Shown: in pieces, positions 21,564 to 33,700 of the stretch
Numbering within the stretch: position 1 is the stretch's first letter
Layout of the letters: each line of letters opens with the position of its first letter
Source: Pithys albifrons albifrons
Taxonomy: Eukaryota > Chordata > Aves > Passeriformes > Thamnophilidae
NCBI RefSeq assembly: GCF_047495875.1
Contig: NC_092497.1
Location: 71,542,134 to 71,606,133 of the forward strand
Direction of reading: 5' to 3'
DNA length: 64,000 nt
Notes under the pieces: model-generated
Databases searched by the model: none
The model's input: only the letters and a program-made list of their open reading frames with translations
Told to the model about the DNA's origin: nothing
Program-made: the position numbers and the translations under genes

Positions 21564-21887
21564 CAAGTGTGTGTGTGTGTGTGGCTCAGCTTCGCCAACG
21601 AAGATTTGGGCAGGGCTCTCCCCACGTGGGTGTGCCCTTCCAGCCTGCGCAGTGGATTTTTCAGGTGAGGCACAGCGTGAGCAGAACTGGCCCCACCGTT
21701 TAAGTCCTGAGGTTCATCTGCCACGGCCGAGCGAGCTTGGACAGTGCCAGTGAAGTCCTCAGGACTAGAACCTACAGCACCCGGCATTTCCCAGGAGATC
21801 TCCCATCCAAGTACTAATCCGGGGCTGACCCTGCTTAGCTTCTGAGATCTGACGGGATCGGATGTCAGGGAGGCATTTAACTGCCTG
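21564..21887 (-). mobile_element. 5S-rRNA-derived SINE, copy 1
   Basis: On the minus strand a head (21768-21874) matches most of 5S rRNA, including the internal-promoter segments GAAGCTAAGCAGGGTC-like and TTAGTACTTGGATGGGAGA. A unique body follows, then a 3' hairpin (CTTCGTTGGCGAAG) and a (CA)n tail. A perfect 11-bp target duplication AGCAGTGGTAT lies at 21553-21563 and 21888-21898. It sits in ACER2 intron 1. Confidence 0.9.
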
Positions 21888-23037
21888 AGCAGTGGTATAG
21901 AAGCTTGCAAAATGTTAGAAGCTGCAATTTTGTCCAGATGAGTTACTGAGGTTTCAGACAGGTGGACAGATGCAGAAAAAAGTTTGACTTGAAGCCTGAT
22001 GTGTTGTGGCAGCTGTACACCTAAAGTGGAGGGAAAAAAGGCCTTGTGAAGAGAGTGGCTGTGTTTAGCCTCTCTTCCGTAGTACCAAGTCATTGTAAGT
22101 GTTTGATTTTTGTGTTAACAACTTCTGAAAATTGAAACAGTGACTTGCAGTGGATTGATGGGGTTGTGCAACTGTGCCCCCTTAAAAACAGATGCTCAGA
22201 AGAAAGTTGGGAAATTTTGGCCCTACTCCAACACATACCTTAGGTGACAGCTAAATTTTATTCCTTCTAGGATGGTTGAGTTCTGATTCAAAACCTCTTG
22301 AAGTTTCAGGAAGTGCTCTTCAGCAAACCTGAATCTGCTATCTGGGTTGTTAAGCTTTAGATTAAAACCTTGCTAATCCACATTTTAATCTGTCACAGCT
22401 AAGGTCAGAATTGTGGTTGAGGTCTCACGCACAAAACTGGAACAGCTTATCTGATGAGTGCTTTTAAAACATTTTTTTTTCTAGTGGGACTCAAACCAGA
22501 GAACACAACAGGTTTAAATCAGTAGGAGAATATCTGTTGAAAGGTTTTGAACAAATTCATTAGACTATTTTTTAAAAACATAGGCAAACTAGACTGATGT
22601 GATTTTGTCTAGCTAAAGTGATTCAAGTCTTAGATCAGTACTTCTGGTGCTTTTTCCATGGTAGACTTGACAGCCATTGAGAGGACAAGTCACTGGTCAA
22701 TACATCCTGTTCCTTAGCTGCTTGCTCTTAATGAATTGCCACAGTCTTGAATATTTGTAGATTCTCAATATAAGTTCCTCTGGGAACTGAGCTGAAATGT
22801 AATTTAAAGATGACTTGTCACATTTTGTGTTGCTTAAAGTTTTTATGCTGTTATTAGTTAGTGATAAACAAGTTGATGCTTGTGCAAATACACCTTAGCA
22901 TTGACAAAAACAGAGGGCCATAATTTGTTGACCTAGGGCTTCACTGGATGGCAAAATGTTATTAAGATACCTTAGAAGCCTATGGATATTTAAGGTTTGT
23001 TTATTTTCTTTGTGAGAGTGTGTTTTTTTTCTCCTAG

Positions 23038-23152
23038 ATAAGCAATATCTTGGTTTTTGTTTTACCACCCATATGTATGTGCTTGTTCCGTCAATATGCA
23101 ATCTGCTTCAACAGTGGAATAAATTTAATATGGACTTTCCTGGCTGTGGTTG
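23038..23152 (+). pseudogene. ACER2: ACER2 exon 2 relic (frame intact)
   Basis: 115 bp after the tctcctag acceptor. It encodes [20 protein letters not shown] then [18 protein letters not shown], a membrane-segment pair, and ends with one base of a Gly codon before GTGAGT. This exon has no lesion. Confidence 0.88.
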
Positions 23153-24032
23153 GTGAGTTGGTTTGTCCCTGTTTGCCAACTTACATGTGAACTTAAAGAG
23201 GACATCAGTTCTTACTGCTTGAAATTAATTGTTTTGCAAAACAAAGCAATCTTGATATGTACAGAAGAGTTTGCGTGTACTTGCTTACAGCTGAAACAGC
23301 CAGAGTTTCTGAAAGGAAAATGCCTTGTGCAGTTTGAGGTTGATGGGAACTTTGGCTGTAGTCATGTTCCCTTCCTATTTCTTTTGCATACTTACTTTTT
23401 TTATGTCTACGCTCATTCTACAGCAGTGCTGACCCCCTTCCCTATGTTGTTGTTTAAATGAGAGCTGAAAATACTAGTGCAGCTGAAGAGGGTAATAGGT
23501 TTTGCACTGTACTGAGGACCAAAGGCTTAGCTGTTTTGTGGATGTGAAATTTTGAAGTGTGCTCATTCCTGGAGGGACTTTAAAGGGATAATCAAAGCTG
23601 TCTGGGGCAGTGTGACACTTTCCACCTGTAAACATATATGATGAGTAGTCATCAGATGCTGCTTTTCATCTTTGTCTTACCCATTCTTGTGCTACTGAGA
23701 AAATTTAGAAGCAGCTTTTGGCTTTTATTTCTTAATTGATTTTGGATTGTACTTTTCTGCATGATGTCTCTTCATATACATCTACTTTCCTAGTAGAAGC
23801 TGACATTTTTAACTGCTACTTTTGTAAAATGTTGGTTTGTAATTCATAAGAGGCTGATGACCTGGATTGCTTCTTAGGAAAGTTGGTGTTTGTTTTCTGG
23901 TTTTCTTTTTTTATAATCTTGTGTAGACCAAATGGTATCCACCATTCTCTATGGAGTTCTGAGCATGAGCAGTGTGTTTTGGTCTGTTATGGTGTGCAAC
24001 TATTTATACTGTCTTTTGATTTGTTCTTCCAG

Positions 24033-24166
24033 GAATTGGATCTGTTTACTTTCATGCCACACTCAGTTTCCTGGGCCAGATGCTGGATGAGCTGGCTGTT
24101 CTCTGGGTCCTGATGTGTGCTCTTGCCACGTGTTTCCCTAGGAGATACCCGCCCAGAGTTTTTTGA
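24033..24166 (+). pseudogene. ACER2: ACER2 exon 3 relic ending in nonsense codon
   Basis: After ttcttccag the frame gives [40 protein letters not shown] and PRVF, then TGA (24164-24166) where Arg is expected. The catalytic SxxFHATLSF motif is kept. Only AATGAC of the remaining exon end is recognisable, and no GT donor follows at the expected place. Confidence 0.88.
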
Positions 24167-24911
24167 AATGACAGCTAATGCTACAATAATACATGTATGT
24201 ACACATTCATGTTTCTTGAAACTTCTTGTGGAAACACCTAAACCTGCACATAATGGCACTGAGTTGCCATCCAGCCTTACCACTGCTGCTGCTATGTTTC
24301 TCACTCCATTCTGTTCTGAATGCTTGTATCTTAGTCCATTTTGTTCTGAATTCCTGAGTCTGCATTTGCTCAGGATGAGGTCACTCACCTCTGGAAGTGT
24401 TTGTTCTTGTTGATTCTAGGGAGACCTTTGCAGTGAGTCATTTAAATAAGTTACAGCTAATGTAAGAGAAGTCACCTCACTCTTCCTTTTGTATATGCTG
24501 AAGTGCAAAAGTGGACCTGTGAAAGTCAGCTGAATGTTCACCTGAATATTTAAGGCTGTGATTAAGGATGGTGTTTCATTATCAAAGGCTGTTTCTTTAG
24601 AAGCCTATTTTTTTAAAAGGATATTTTCTTTTTCTTGCAGGTTTAAAACAAAGCACATCATAGCCAGTTTAAAGAATTTAATTGTGGTTTGCCCTCTGCT
24701 AAAAAAAATTGTACTGTAAACTTTGTATAAACTTTCTTTCATGCAGTAAAGAAGTTGAGGTAGTAGAAAGGTTTGAATTGCAGCACCAGTGTTGTTCTTT
24801 CTGAAGATTGCCAAGACCGCTGCCTGTTGCCCTCTTACACTGTTATTATTTGATGCCTGGATTAACCATTCCTCAAAATAGCTTGCACGAGGAAAAGGGT
24901 ACCTTTAATTA

Positions 24912-25160
24912 CTGTGTACAGCCTATGTGTATGGCCCAGTTCTCTTCAGCATCTTCATTAACAGCTTGGATGCAGGACTGGAAGGGATACTAAATAAGTT
25001 TGCAAATGACACAAAACTGGGAGGAGCTGTTGATCCCTCAAAACCAGGGAGGCCTTGCGGGGAGACCTTGACAAATCAGAGGACTGGGCAATCACCAACC
25101 ATATCAAGTTCAAGAAGGGGAAGTGCTGGATTCTGCACCTGGGAGGGGGCAACCCTGTGT
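24912..25160 (+). mobile_element. CR1 LINE fragment in ACER2 relic
   Basis: CAGCATCTTCATTAACAGCT and AATAAGTTTGCAAATGACAC are the CR1 reverse-transcriptase region downstream of the active site (motif family FINDLD...KFADDTK). It lies between ACER2 exons 3 and 6, where exons 4 and 5 would be expected. Confidence 0.85.
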
Positions 25161-25677
25161 TACCTAAAATTCAGAGGGAAAAAGTTTCTGAGACATTAAT
25201 ATAGGAAAGGTAAAGATCAGTTCTTTAATAAATATTTTCAGGTGTATGGTGCATATAGGTGCTCCAGCCAGCACCCCCACTGAAAGCTTTCATAGGTATA
25301 AAGTATACAGAGACACACAGTATATGTAGGTGCAGATAGTATATAGATGTAGACATGTGCTACACTACAGGAGTTACACAAATTTATAACACTGCCTAAT
25401 AATCATAACTAAAGATTACATCCAACTGAGGAACTGTTGTCCCTCAAACCACCTCGATGCCACCACCAGAACCTCCTTCAGATATGCCCCTTGGCTCACC
25501 TCCTTAGAATTGAGTTGGAGGTCTCATGACCCCTTTTTTTTCAAGGAAAGATGGTGAAGGGTAGTGAACTGTGATTTTTAAAACATGATGATATAGTTGA
25601 TTGCTTTACAGAAGTCAAGTCACTGATTTTTTTTCTTCTCTTTTTTTTTTTTTTAATGTGTGGATGTCTGTTCTCAG

Positions 25678-25861
25678 GCACATTTTTATTTGCCTCGCAG
25701 CATATCTGGGCTGTCTGCTTTGCTTACTTTGATGGTGCCCTGAGATACCTGAGCAGGGCCCTGTCATAAGGTTCTAGCCCAGTGAAAGGTGGGCATTCAT
25801 TGGAGTTCCCTATGTCACTCTCCTCTGTGCACACAAGAAATCACCTGTGAAGATTACATGA
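25678..25861 (+). pseudogene. ACER2: ACER2 exon 6 relic with two deletions and TAG
   Basis: After gttctcag the frame reads HIFICLAAYLGC, then loses 2 bases (near 25715), continues CFAYFDGA, loses 1 base (near 25740), continues EIPEQGPVIRF, meets TAG at 25775-25777 in place of Trp, then PSERWAFIGVPYVTLLCAHK and the terminal KIT-TGA at 25859-25861. Three independent lesions in one exon show neutral decay. Confidence 0.9.
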
Positions 25862-28800
25862 AGTTGGCCATGGAATGCAGATGGATTTTCAATTACAATC
25901 AAGGATAGACAGAATGGTAAATGAGACTAATGTTGTATTATCTCTTCTTCCTAAGTTAGGCAGCACTTCAGATGTCATAGGAAGAGGAGGGAAGTGTGTT
26001 CTTTCCTCTTTGAAGAGGAGAGAGGAAGCAGGAACGTCGAGGCACTTGAACACTAAAGTATCAAATGGCTTCTCTGGTTGGCTCTGCTTCACACTGTGTT
26101 TTTGATGTAGCATTTCTCTTGATAAAAGTTCTTTTCAAAAACCAGGGTCAAGGATTGATGTTTCTGCAGTGGGTCGCCTCTGGTGCTTGATTTACTTCTT
26201 TTATAACTGCTGGATTAAGGCCTTCTTTGAGAAAGGAGCCAGTCCAAGATGCCTATGTGCAATCCCATGTCTTTAGCTCTGATTTTGGTGTGCTTGCACA
26301 TGGCCACAAGAGTGTGCTCAAAGCCCTTGCTGCTCACAGCCTGGTGTAGCACACAGGGAGTCTCGGTGTGAATCACTTTGGAACACAGAGTATATTGTTC
26401 TTTCCCAAGTGCAACAGCAGACCAGTGTTTGCAGCTGGGTAACTGTGTAAGTGCAGTTAGGCAGTGTGAATGCAGAAGTAGTTGACACAAGTCCCTAAAA
26501 CTAAATAGAGTTCAAGGTTTTACTGTATTTCCACTGACCTGTGAACATTTGTGTGCTGCTTATTTGCCTCTCAGAGAAATGTCACAGAAATTCCCCTCTT
26601 CCTCTGCAGACACGTTTGGTCTTGAATTTGGAATTGAGGCACATACAGAAATGTAAATATTGACTTCAGTAAGATCTCAGGTCGGCATGGACTGACAGTG
26701 TGATTGAACTATAAAACTTGTAGGTGCCTGGCTGCACACCTAATTTGGAAGTTGACTTCTCATCAATGCATTGCAAAGTGATGTAAAAAGTAGTCCAGTG
26801 CTCCAGTGATTATATTTAGGAAGAAAGTAGATAACTGCTTAAAAACCATGCTGAAGACCTAGATTTCAGTGAGCAATGAAATGGGATATTGAGTCTTGTA
26901 TGCTTAGGAAAGAATAGTAGATTCAGATGTTCTGTTCATTTCAACCTGTTTTGTAAAGATAAGGGATGTCTAGGTCCATTTAGTTTTAAGATTATTGGGG
27001 TTGAGGTTCAGGAATGACTATGGTTCTTATAAGCAATTAATGCTAGATCTGTTTAAAGAATGATGCAAAATGCAGGCATATTTTTCAAATATTATCCATT
27101 GTAGCTGCTAATAGCTGCAGTTTTAGAGAAAAATGCATTCCATCAGAACTGTAAGGTTAAGCCTTTGAATGTGCACTTCTATTAATAAGTGTTATTTCCT
27201 CTTTTAGTATTAGACCAGGAATATGATTTCCTCTTTTGCTAACTCATCTCAAGTTTGCTTGTTTTTTATCAATGCAAAAATATACTCTATGCAGTATCAT
27301 CTTTATGAAAGTGACTTTTAGCAAGAACTTTGGGGTGAATTAACTTTCAAGCGTTTTAAAAACTTTAAAACCTTTGTATTCACATTTATACTTAGAAAGC
27401 AACAACTAAGCTGTATGCTGATACACTTAAAGAAATTGTTAGTGGGAGATATGACTGTCTTCTTGAGACCTCCAGAGTGGGTAAGTAGACTACTGTCTGA
27501 TGACTGCATGACCATAAAAGCAGCAACATCTTTCCAGTGGAATAGTGCATATTTATACCACTTGCTAGTACATTTGAAATATTTTTTTTGACACAAAATG
27601 CAATTTTTGTATGAGATCTGTTTGTAGAAGTTCAAGCAGTAATGTTTGTTGCTCTTTGAAACACAGCTGATTTGTCCTTTTCCTTCCTCTCCCTGATTAT
27701 GAAATGCTCAGTTTCAAACGCTTCTCAGGTATTAAAAATTAATGTGATTATACAGATAATATTGTGGGCTGGAACCCAGCTAAGGTTTCTCATGCCCAAT
27801 ATGGCACTACTTTGAGTAAGATTTTTTTGATATTGTTTGCTAAATTACTATGTTACGGTAAATAAGTTATTTTCAGTATTGCTTGGGAACATAATAATTA
27901 CAGACAGAGTGTACTATTCAAAATGACTGGAACCTTCCTACTTAATATTTTGTTTGAAGGAAACCTCTGACTCCAAGGGCTCTAACCAATCTGCTGTTAA
28001 CTGCTGTTCTGCTCTGCAGAGCCTGACTGCTCACAAAGAAGTAATTTCATAATTCAAGAAATCTCTGTAGTGCATTCAGCTATTGAAGAGGTAAATGAAT
28101 GCAGATACAGGCCAAGAATGATCTATATTTTTAGTAACTAACCTTTAGCCTTCATACTCTTCATAGGAGATTCTGTGATCACTATGTGTTCAAAGCTTCA
28201 CTGTTTGGAGTATTCCACTGTCGCTGCAGGTCACCACTTCTTGACGTAGCTACTGTACTTTATATTAAATTAATATTTACTTCCATGTTCTGAAAATAGC
28301 TAAATTTATTTCAAAGAAGAAAAAGCGTGCAGTATTTGCAAGATTCACATCTTCACAGATTTCACCTTAACAATAATATTAGTACGCAATGAAATATATG
28401 AACAGCATGCAGAGGGGTTTCTGCACTGAATCATACAGGTGAATATACATGTGCATAAGTAGTTGTATCATGTTGCAGTATAAAGTGATGTATATTCATC
28501 TGCAGGTTTTATAGTCCCCAAAATGCCTTCTTCCCTTGCCAGCAGGAAGTGAATTGGTCCCTAGTCTTTAGGTTCAATTACTATTTTAGTTTATTCAGTG
28601 GGATGCAATGGTGTGTTTAGCATATTGCAGATATTGGCATGTGATAGTCATTTAATGTCAAACTTCAGGTTTTTTAAGAAAGGATGGTCAACTTTCAGCA
28701 GTGACAAACACTTTCCCAATTCACAGTCATTAAAATTTCAAAAAGTAGTATGTAAGGAGTGGTGTTCGGTTGATTTCTTTTCTGTCTCCATTGAAGTCTA

Positions 28801-29999
28801 TGTACTAATGTTTGTGGAAAGCTTGTAATACTTTGCAGCATTAAATTGCATTTGAAATAAATACTGTTTGCTTTTTCATGCATTGTACTTGTGGAGAAAA
28901 AAGCAGCTGCCAGTGTAATTCCTTGCTGGCATAGTAAAGATAACTTCTCCCTTACATGGAAAACAGCAGTTCAGACTCATGGAGGAGAAGGCAGACTGCA
29001 TTAAATATAGGACCATTTATTAGCGACATAGAAATTGCTTAGCAAGCTGGTTTTGGCAACCAGAGCAAATACTCAGAAAACTGCAAGCCTATGAAACAAA
29101 AAAGACAAGTAGCAAGAAATGGCTAAAACAAGTGGCTTGTATTTCCACAAATAGAGAAAACTGGGTCAGAGTGAGTACATCTGGGAAAACAAAGTGTGGA
29201 TCTTCAGTGTTTTTTACCTAAGACTCTGCTCCCAACTTAAGGGAGTGAGATTATGGCTGTGCAGTAGCCTTGCACCTGCACTTCCTCTCCTATTTCCCTT
29301 TTACCATAGTTCCTCTCACTCCATATAAAAAACAATTTTTGAGATATTCAAGGGTCCTTGTAAACAAGTAGAACCAAGTTTGAAATTGTTGTGTGAAAGC
29401 ATAGCTATAATTCAAGAATGTTACTCACTTGGAGTTAGTGTCTGTAGCTGTTGAGAGTCAGGAAGAGCTGTTGGGTTAGCTCATGTATTATCCTGTCACT
29501 CAGTCTGCTCCTATCTGGAGTTTTATTGCCATGATTTCCTGTCAAGACTTCATCATACCACGGCATGCCTTTGGTAACTTCAAAGCTTCAGGCTCCTTTT
29601 GTCCTTTTGTCCAAATCTGACAGAGGCAAGGACCTTGGAGATAATTTCCTGCCAGCTGTGAAAAAGACAGGTAGAGAAGTCCGTCTGCTAAGATGAGCTG
29701 TTGTTACAATTACAGAGAACTTACCCAGGAAGGAAATAAAAGCAATGCCCAAGTTCTGGATTGGCTTTGACTGCCATTTGTACTAGCTGAAGCTGGAAGG
29801 AATTTCACAGGCTTCTGTTCCAAAGATAAGAGGAATAACTTGCTGTAACACACACATATTTGCCTTTGTCAAAGGGTTTCTTTAGGCAATTTTTCTCACC
29901 CTACCGACTCAAAGGTTTTGGGAGTTGAAGTGCCAGAACTGAGAACAAAGGTTTGGTTGATGGCTCCAGATTCCAACTGAATGGTGGGGCAGAGGTGAG
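25862..29999. other. Intergenic DNA after ACER2 relic
   Basis: AT-rich, with no gene recognised. The first part may be the former ACER2 3' UTR. Short ORFs have no recognisable similarity. Confidence 0.6.
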
Positions 30000-30299
30000 A
30001 AAACAAATTCAATGCACCTTTGAGGGGGAGAGGCTTTTCCTGTGTGCTGGCTTCACTTTGTTTTGGGCAGCTGCTGGGAGAGAGTCACTGTTTTGCTGAG
30101 CTGGTGAGAGCTCCTTTTGGCTCTGCTCTTTGCCTTCCCCTCCTCCATCTCTGGGCACCCTGAGCCAGAGAGAGGACAGAGAGAGAGAGAGGAGGGTCAC
30201 AGCTGCTTTGGGACACACTGCAGACCTTTCTTTCTGGGGACCTACTTTGACTGCAAGGAGATTTCTGGGAATTACCACCACTCCTCAACTCCAAGTTGT

Positions 30300-30960
30300 C
30301 GGAGGACAGTTAGTAGATGAGGATTTTATCAAGTGGCAGAGATACTATAAACGCTGGGTGGATGAAGATGCCGAAGTGCAAGAACTGGGGAAACCTTGGA
30401 ACAAGCCTGATAACGATCTCGAAGGCTTTAAGAGTTATTTGGACGTTTCTCCTGTTTAATTGTTATCTACCTCAAAATGGTTACCCTTGTCTTTTTCCCT
30501 TAGTCATCCCTGTCCAGGTTTCTTCTCCCCACAAACCCCTAGGGCATTTTCCCGCCAAGCCTTCCCTGATTGGTCCCCAGTTGGTGCAGTGCACCATTTT
30601 CCTTATATGGCTATGTTCAAACACCATTCTCTGATTGGTTCTTCCCTCGTTCCTCCCCTTCATTTGCATACCCACCAATCCGATGCCTTGCTCCTCCCTG
30701 TCTCCACCCCTAACTCCGCCCTAGTTCTAGAAAGTTCCATGCTCCCCTATATACGTCTGGGCGTTCCAATAAACCTTGCTTCTCTGCGTTGACTCCTGAC
30801 TTGTGTGGACCTCTTCCTTCGGGGGATCAGCGCCGGGTTGGGAGCGGGAGGAGCCTTCCCCTAGCTTCTAAGGAGTGGTCCCTCGAGAGCACCTGCTGTT
30901 GCTCTTCAAGCCCTTCTCCTAGGAGCTTCGCCTCTCCCCGCCGTATTGGTGGTTTCATTC
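30300..30960 (+). mobile_element. Inner ERV 3' segment with LTR
   Basis: LTR-like region with three CCAAT/ATTGG boxes (30569-30573, 30634-30638, 30675-30679), TATATAC near 30748 and AATAAA at 30768-30773, followed by a GC-rich U5-like part. It is preceded by an open frame of about 50 codons ending at TAA 30457-30459. Exact LTR ends and target duplication are not clear. Confidence 0.6.
30310..30459 (+). other. Short open frame upstream of or in the inner LTR
   Basis: Reads in frame through FIKWQRYYKRWVDEDAEV and ends SYLDVSPV-stop. Composition (W, Y, charged residues) is like a real protein rather than random translation. It could be the 3' end of a retroviral gene or an ORF in U3. I do not recognise the family. 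There is no independent start codon upstream that is clearly part of it. Confidence 0.35.
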
Positions 30961-31403
30961 ATCCACTGGTACCACGTGTTTTCTTCTTTTGAACAAAGGA
31001 CAAGGAGAGAGAGAGAGAGTCTGCTCTTTCCCCACGGGAAAGTCTCCATCCTGCGCCACATGAGTTGTTCACCCCCTTGTCTCTGCCTCACTGGGAAAAG
31101 ACTGAGAATTCACCTTGCAGCCAGCTGAGGTATGACACTGACACTTTCTATAAATATAATTGCACCAGGAGGAACCTACAGTTTGGGGGGGTTGTTGAGG
31201 TTTTTCTGGTGCTGGGGAGTAGTTTGCTCTGGTCTGTTCATAGCTGTATCTATATATAGTAGTTAAGAACTGTTATCCTTCTTATATACATTTTCTAACT
31301 AAAGTTTTGGGTTTTTTCTAAATTTAATAAGGGGTGATATGGTTATTGAGGAATCCTCTCCTATGGTCTTGGTAAATATTTCTGTTTCCCTCAAACTAAG
31401 ACA

Positions 31404-32289
31404 TCCTTCTTCTCCAAACTTATGAGGCAGAAACTCCCCCATGAGTGTTGTTTTTTAATCTTGTATTGACGTACTCCAAGCTGTCTGTTAAAGACAGTGC
31501 AACCTGAGAAAGACTGCAGTTGGAAGGTGAGAGGCTTCTATACCACAAATTCAGGAACCATAAAATTTCCCAGCGTGTAGTGAGGAGGTGAGTAGGTGTT
31601 TGTCAAGAACAAGTTGCGTCTACAGGATTTGGTTTTCTTCTGCAGAAGGATATTTTCTGTCTCTGTGGCTATGGAAGAAACTGTACTATAAGATTGTGAC
31701 ACATAAGAGTTCTAGAACTGTCTGAGAAAACACGATAATAAAGTATTAGAAAATCTGTGTTTGATTTAAGTTCTGTGAACTTGTGAAAAAATGGTTTGGA
31801 TAGCTGCTTCTGAACTGTCCTAGGTGATCCATTATCAAAATCAGAAGAAGGTGTCAAGTGGTGTTGAGCAGGGAATCCTTCCTGGGTCACCTTCTGTCTA
31901 ATTGCTCAGCAGTGCCTACATGAAAGTTACTGATAAAGTTGGAAGATTCACGAATGCCTTGAGAAAAAAGTCTAAAATCCAAAAGTGGTTTGCTCAATTG
32001 TTAAAAAAAGAGAACACAATTTAGTAAGAATGATGTATTGTATGGTCATTATTGACAGTGCTGAATCCAAGTAACTAGGAAAAGGAGTTGTTTATTGTGG
32101 AAGAACTGAAGGATTGGTGTGGATCAGCAGTCAAATCTAATACAGTAAGATATCACCTCATTAAAAAGAAGAAAGACAGCATGGTACTGGAAAAGGAAAA
32201 AAACCAAGCAAAACACTGTATGGAGAAACAGACTTATTCAGCCTTAAAAAAACAATGTGAGATAGACCTGAACAGGATGTAAGTATGTA
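31404..32289 (+). other. Diverged sequence, possibly old CR1
   Basis: AAGTGGTGTTGAGCAGGGAA, followed by TTCCTGGGTC and a degraded stretch, resembles the CR1 segment before the ADD motif (about 31850-31960). The rest is unassigned. Confidence 0.35.
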
Positions 32290-33695
32290 GAAGGAAGTGG
32301 GCAAAGATTCAGGACATCTTCATGGGCATACTTAAGGAGCAGCTGGGAGAAGCTGTAGGCATTTGTATAGGCTATGGGTGTGTCTGATCCTGCCTGACAG
32401 CTATGCTGAGACACATGGAGGACAGGGAGGTGATTCAGGACACCAGCAGAGGTTCAGCAAGTCCTGCCTGACCAACCCAGTGGCCGCCTTGTGATGGTGT
32501 GACTACATCACTGGGCAAGGGAAGGGCTACAGATGTCATTTATCTGGGCTTCTGTAAAGCCTTTGATACAGTCCTCCCCAACGTCCCCCTCTCTAAATTT
32601 AACAGATAGGGATTTGATGGGTGGACTGTTAAGTGGATGAGGAATTGGTTGGATAGCCACATCCAGAGGATAGTGGTCAACAGCTAAGAGTCCTGATGGG
32701 CATCAGTGATAAATGGTGTCCCTCACAGGATCATTTTGGGACCAGTGTTATTTAATATCTTCATTAATGATATGGATGAAGGGATTGAGTGCACCCTCAG
32801 CAAATTTGCAGATGAGACTAAGCTGAGTGGTGCAGTGACATGCCTTAATGATGGAATACCATGCAGAGGACCTGGACAAGCTTGAGAACTGGGACCATGG
32901 GAATCTCAGGTGATTTAACAAGAGTAAGTGCCAAGTGCTGCACCTGAGGTCGGGGCAATATCCGGCATCAACACAGGCTGGGGGATGAACAGATCAAGAG
33001 CAGCCCTGCCAAGAAGGACTTGTGGGTGCTGGTGGATGAGAAGCTGGACATGACCTGACAATGTGCACTTGCAGCCCAGAAAGCAAATTGTTTCCTGGGC
33101 TGCATCAAAAGCAGTGAAGTCAGCAAGTCAAGGGAGGTGATTCTGCCCCTCACTCTACTCTGGTGAGATCACACCTGGACTGCTGCATCCAGCTCTGGGG
33201 TCCCCAGCACAGGAAGGACATTGAGCTGTTGGAGTGAGTACAGAGGTCACCAAAATGATTTGTGGGATGGAGCACCTTTCCTGTTGAGGAAAGGCTATGA
33301 GAAAGAGAATTGGGATTGTTCAGCCTGGAAAAAGAGCAGGCTTCAGGGTGACCTAAATGCAGCCCACCAGTACCTGAAGGGAACCTGCAAGAAAGGTGGA
33401 GAGATACTTGTTACAGGGGCACGTACTAACAGCACAGGAGGAATGGCTTCAAACTGAAAGAGGGTAGACTGAGATTAGCTATTAGGGAGTAATTCTTTAC
33501 TGTGAGGGTGGTGAGGCACTGGAAGACATCCAGAGAAGTTGTAGATGCTACATCCCTAGAAGTGTTAAAGACCAGACTGGATGGGACTCTAAACAGCCTG
33601 GTCCAGTGGAAACTGTCCCTGTCCATGGCAGAAGGGTTGCCGCTAGAGGATCTTCAAGGTGCCTTCCCATGCAGACCATTCTGTGGTTCTTTAAA
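32290..33695 (+). mobile_element. CR1 LINE, 3' half of ORF2 and 3' UTR
   Basis: Contains the degraded reverse-transcriptase core (translated YLGFCKAFDTVLP near 32540), AATATCTTCATTAATGATAT, GCAAATTTGCAGATGAGACT (the mutated active-site region) and the typical 3' end with ACCATTCTGTGGTTCTT. It has many stops and frameshifts, so it is inactive. Its 3' end abuts the solo LTR at 33701. Confidence 0.9.
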
Positions 33696-33700
33696 GCTTC

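Larger units (their letters stand above)
19505..25861 (+). pseudogene. ACER2: ACER2 (alkaline ceramidase 2), inactivated
   Basis: Alkaline ceramidase 2 is a Golgi seven-pass membrane hydrolase that cleaves ceramide to sphingosine. Exons 1 (19505-19613), 2 (23038-23152), 3 (from 24033) and 6 (25678-25861) are recognisable, in order and with splice borders at most junctions. The position between RPS6 and SLC24A2 matches human. Disabling changes seen: an extra G in exon 1 at about 19567-19569; TGA at 24164-24166 in exon 3 with no GT donor after it; in exon 6, a 2-base loss near 25715, a 1-base loss near 25740, and TAG at 25775-25777 where the family has Trp. Exons 4 and 5, which carry part of the His zinc-ligand region, were not found. 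Introns remain, so this is a unitary loss rather than a processed copy. Sequencing error cannot explain this many lesions. Confidence 0.9.
30000..31403 (+). mobile_element. ERV LTR split by a second ERV/LTR insertion
   Basis: The 3' part (about 30960-31403) matches the solo LTR at 8964-9677: it shares CTTGCAGCCAGC..TGA, TTATCCTTCTT and the terminal CAAACTAAGACA. The 5' part (about 30000-30300) has similar composition and GA-rich runs. Between them is a different ERV segment with its own promoter and poly(A) signal. Taken together the outer parts add up to about 750 bp, close to the other LTR. Outer 5' border and target duplication are not resolved. Confidence 0.6.

Noticed and set aside
28160..28215. 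Resemblance of a short stretch to ACER2 exon 5 (CD..VFK.SLFG)
   Set aside because: It lies beyond the exon 6 relic, so out of order, and only about a dozen residues match; more likely chance.
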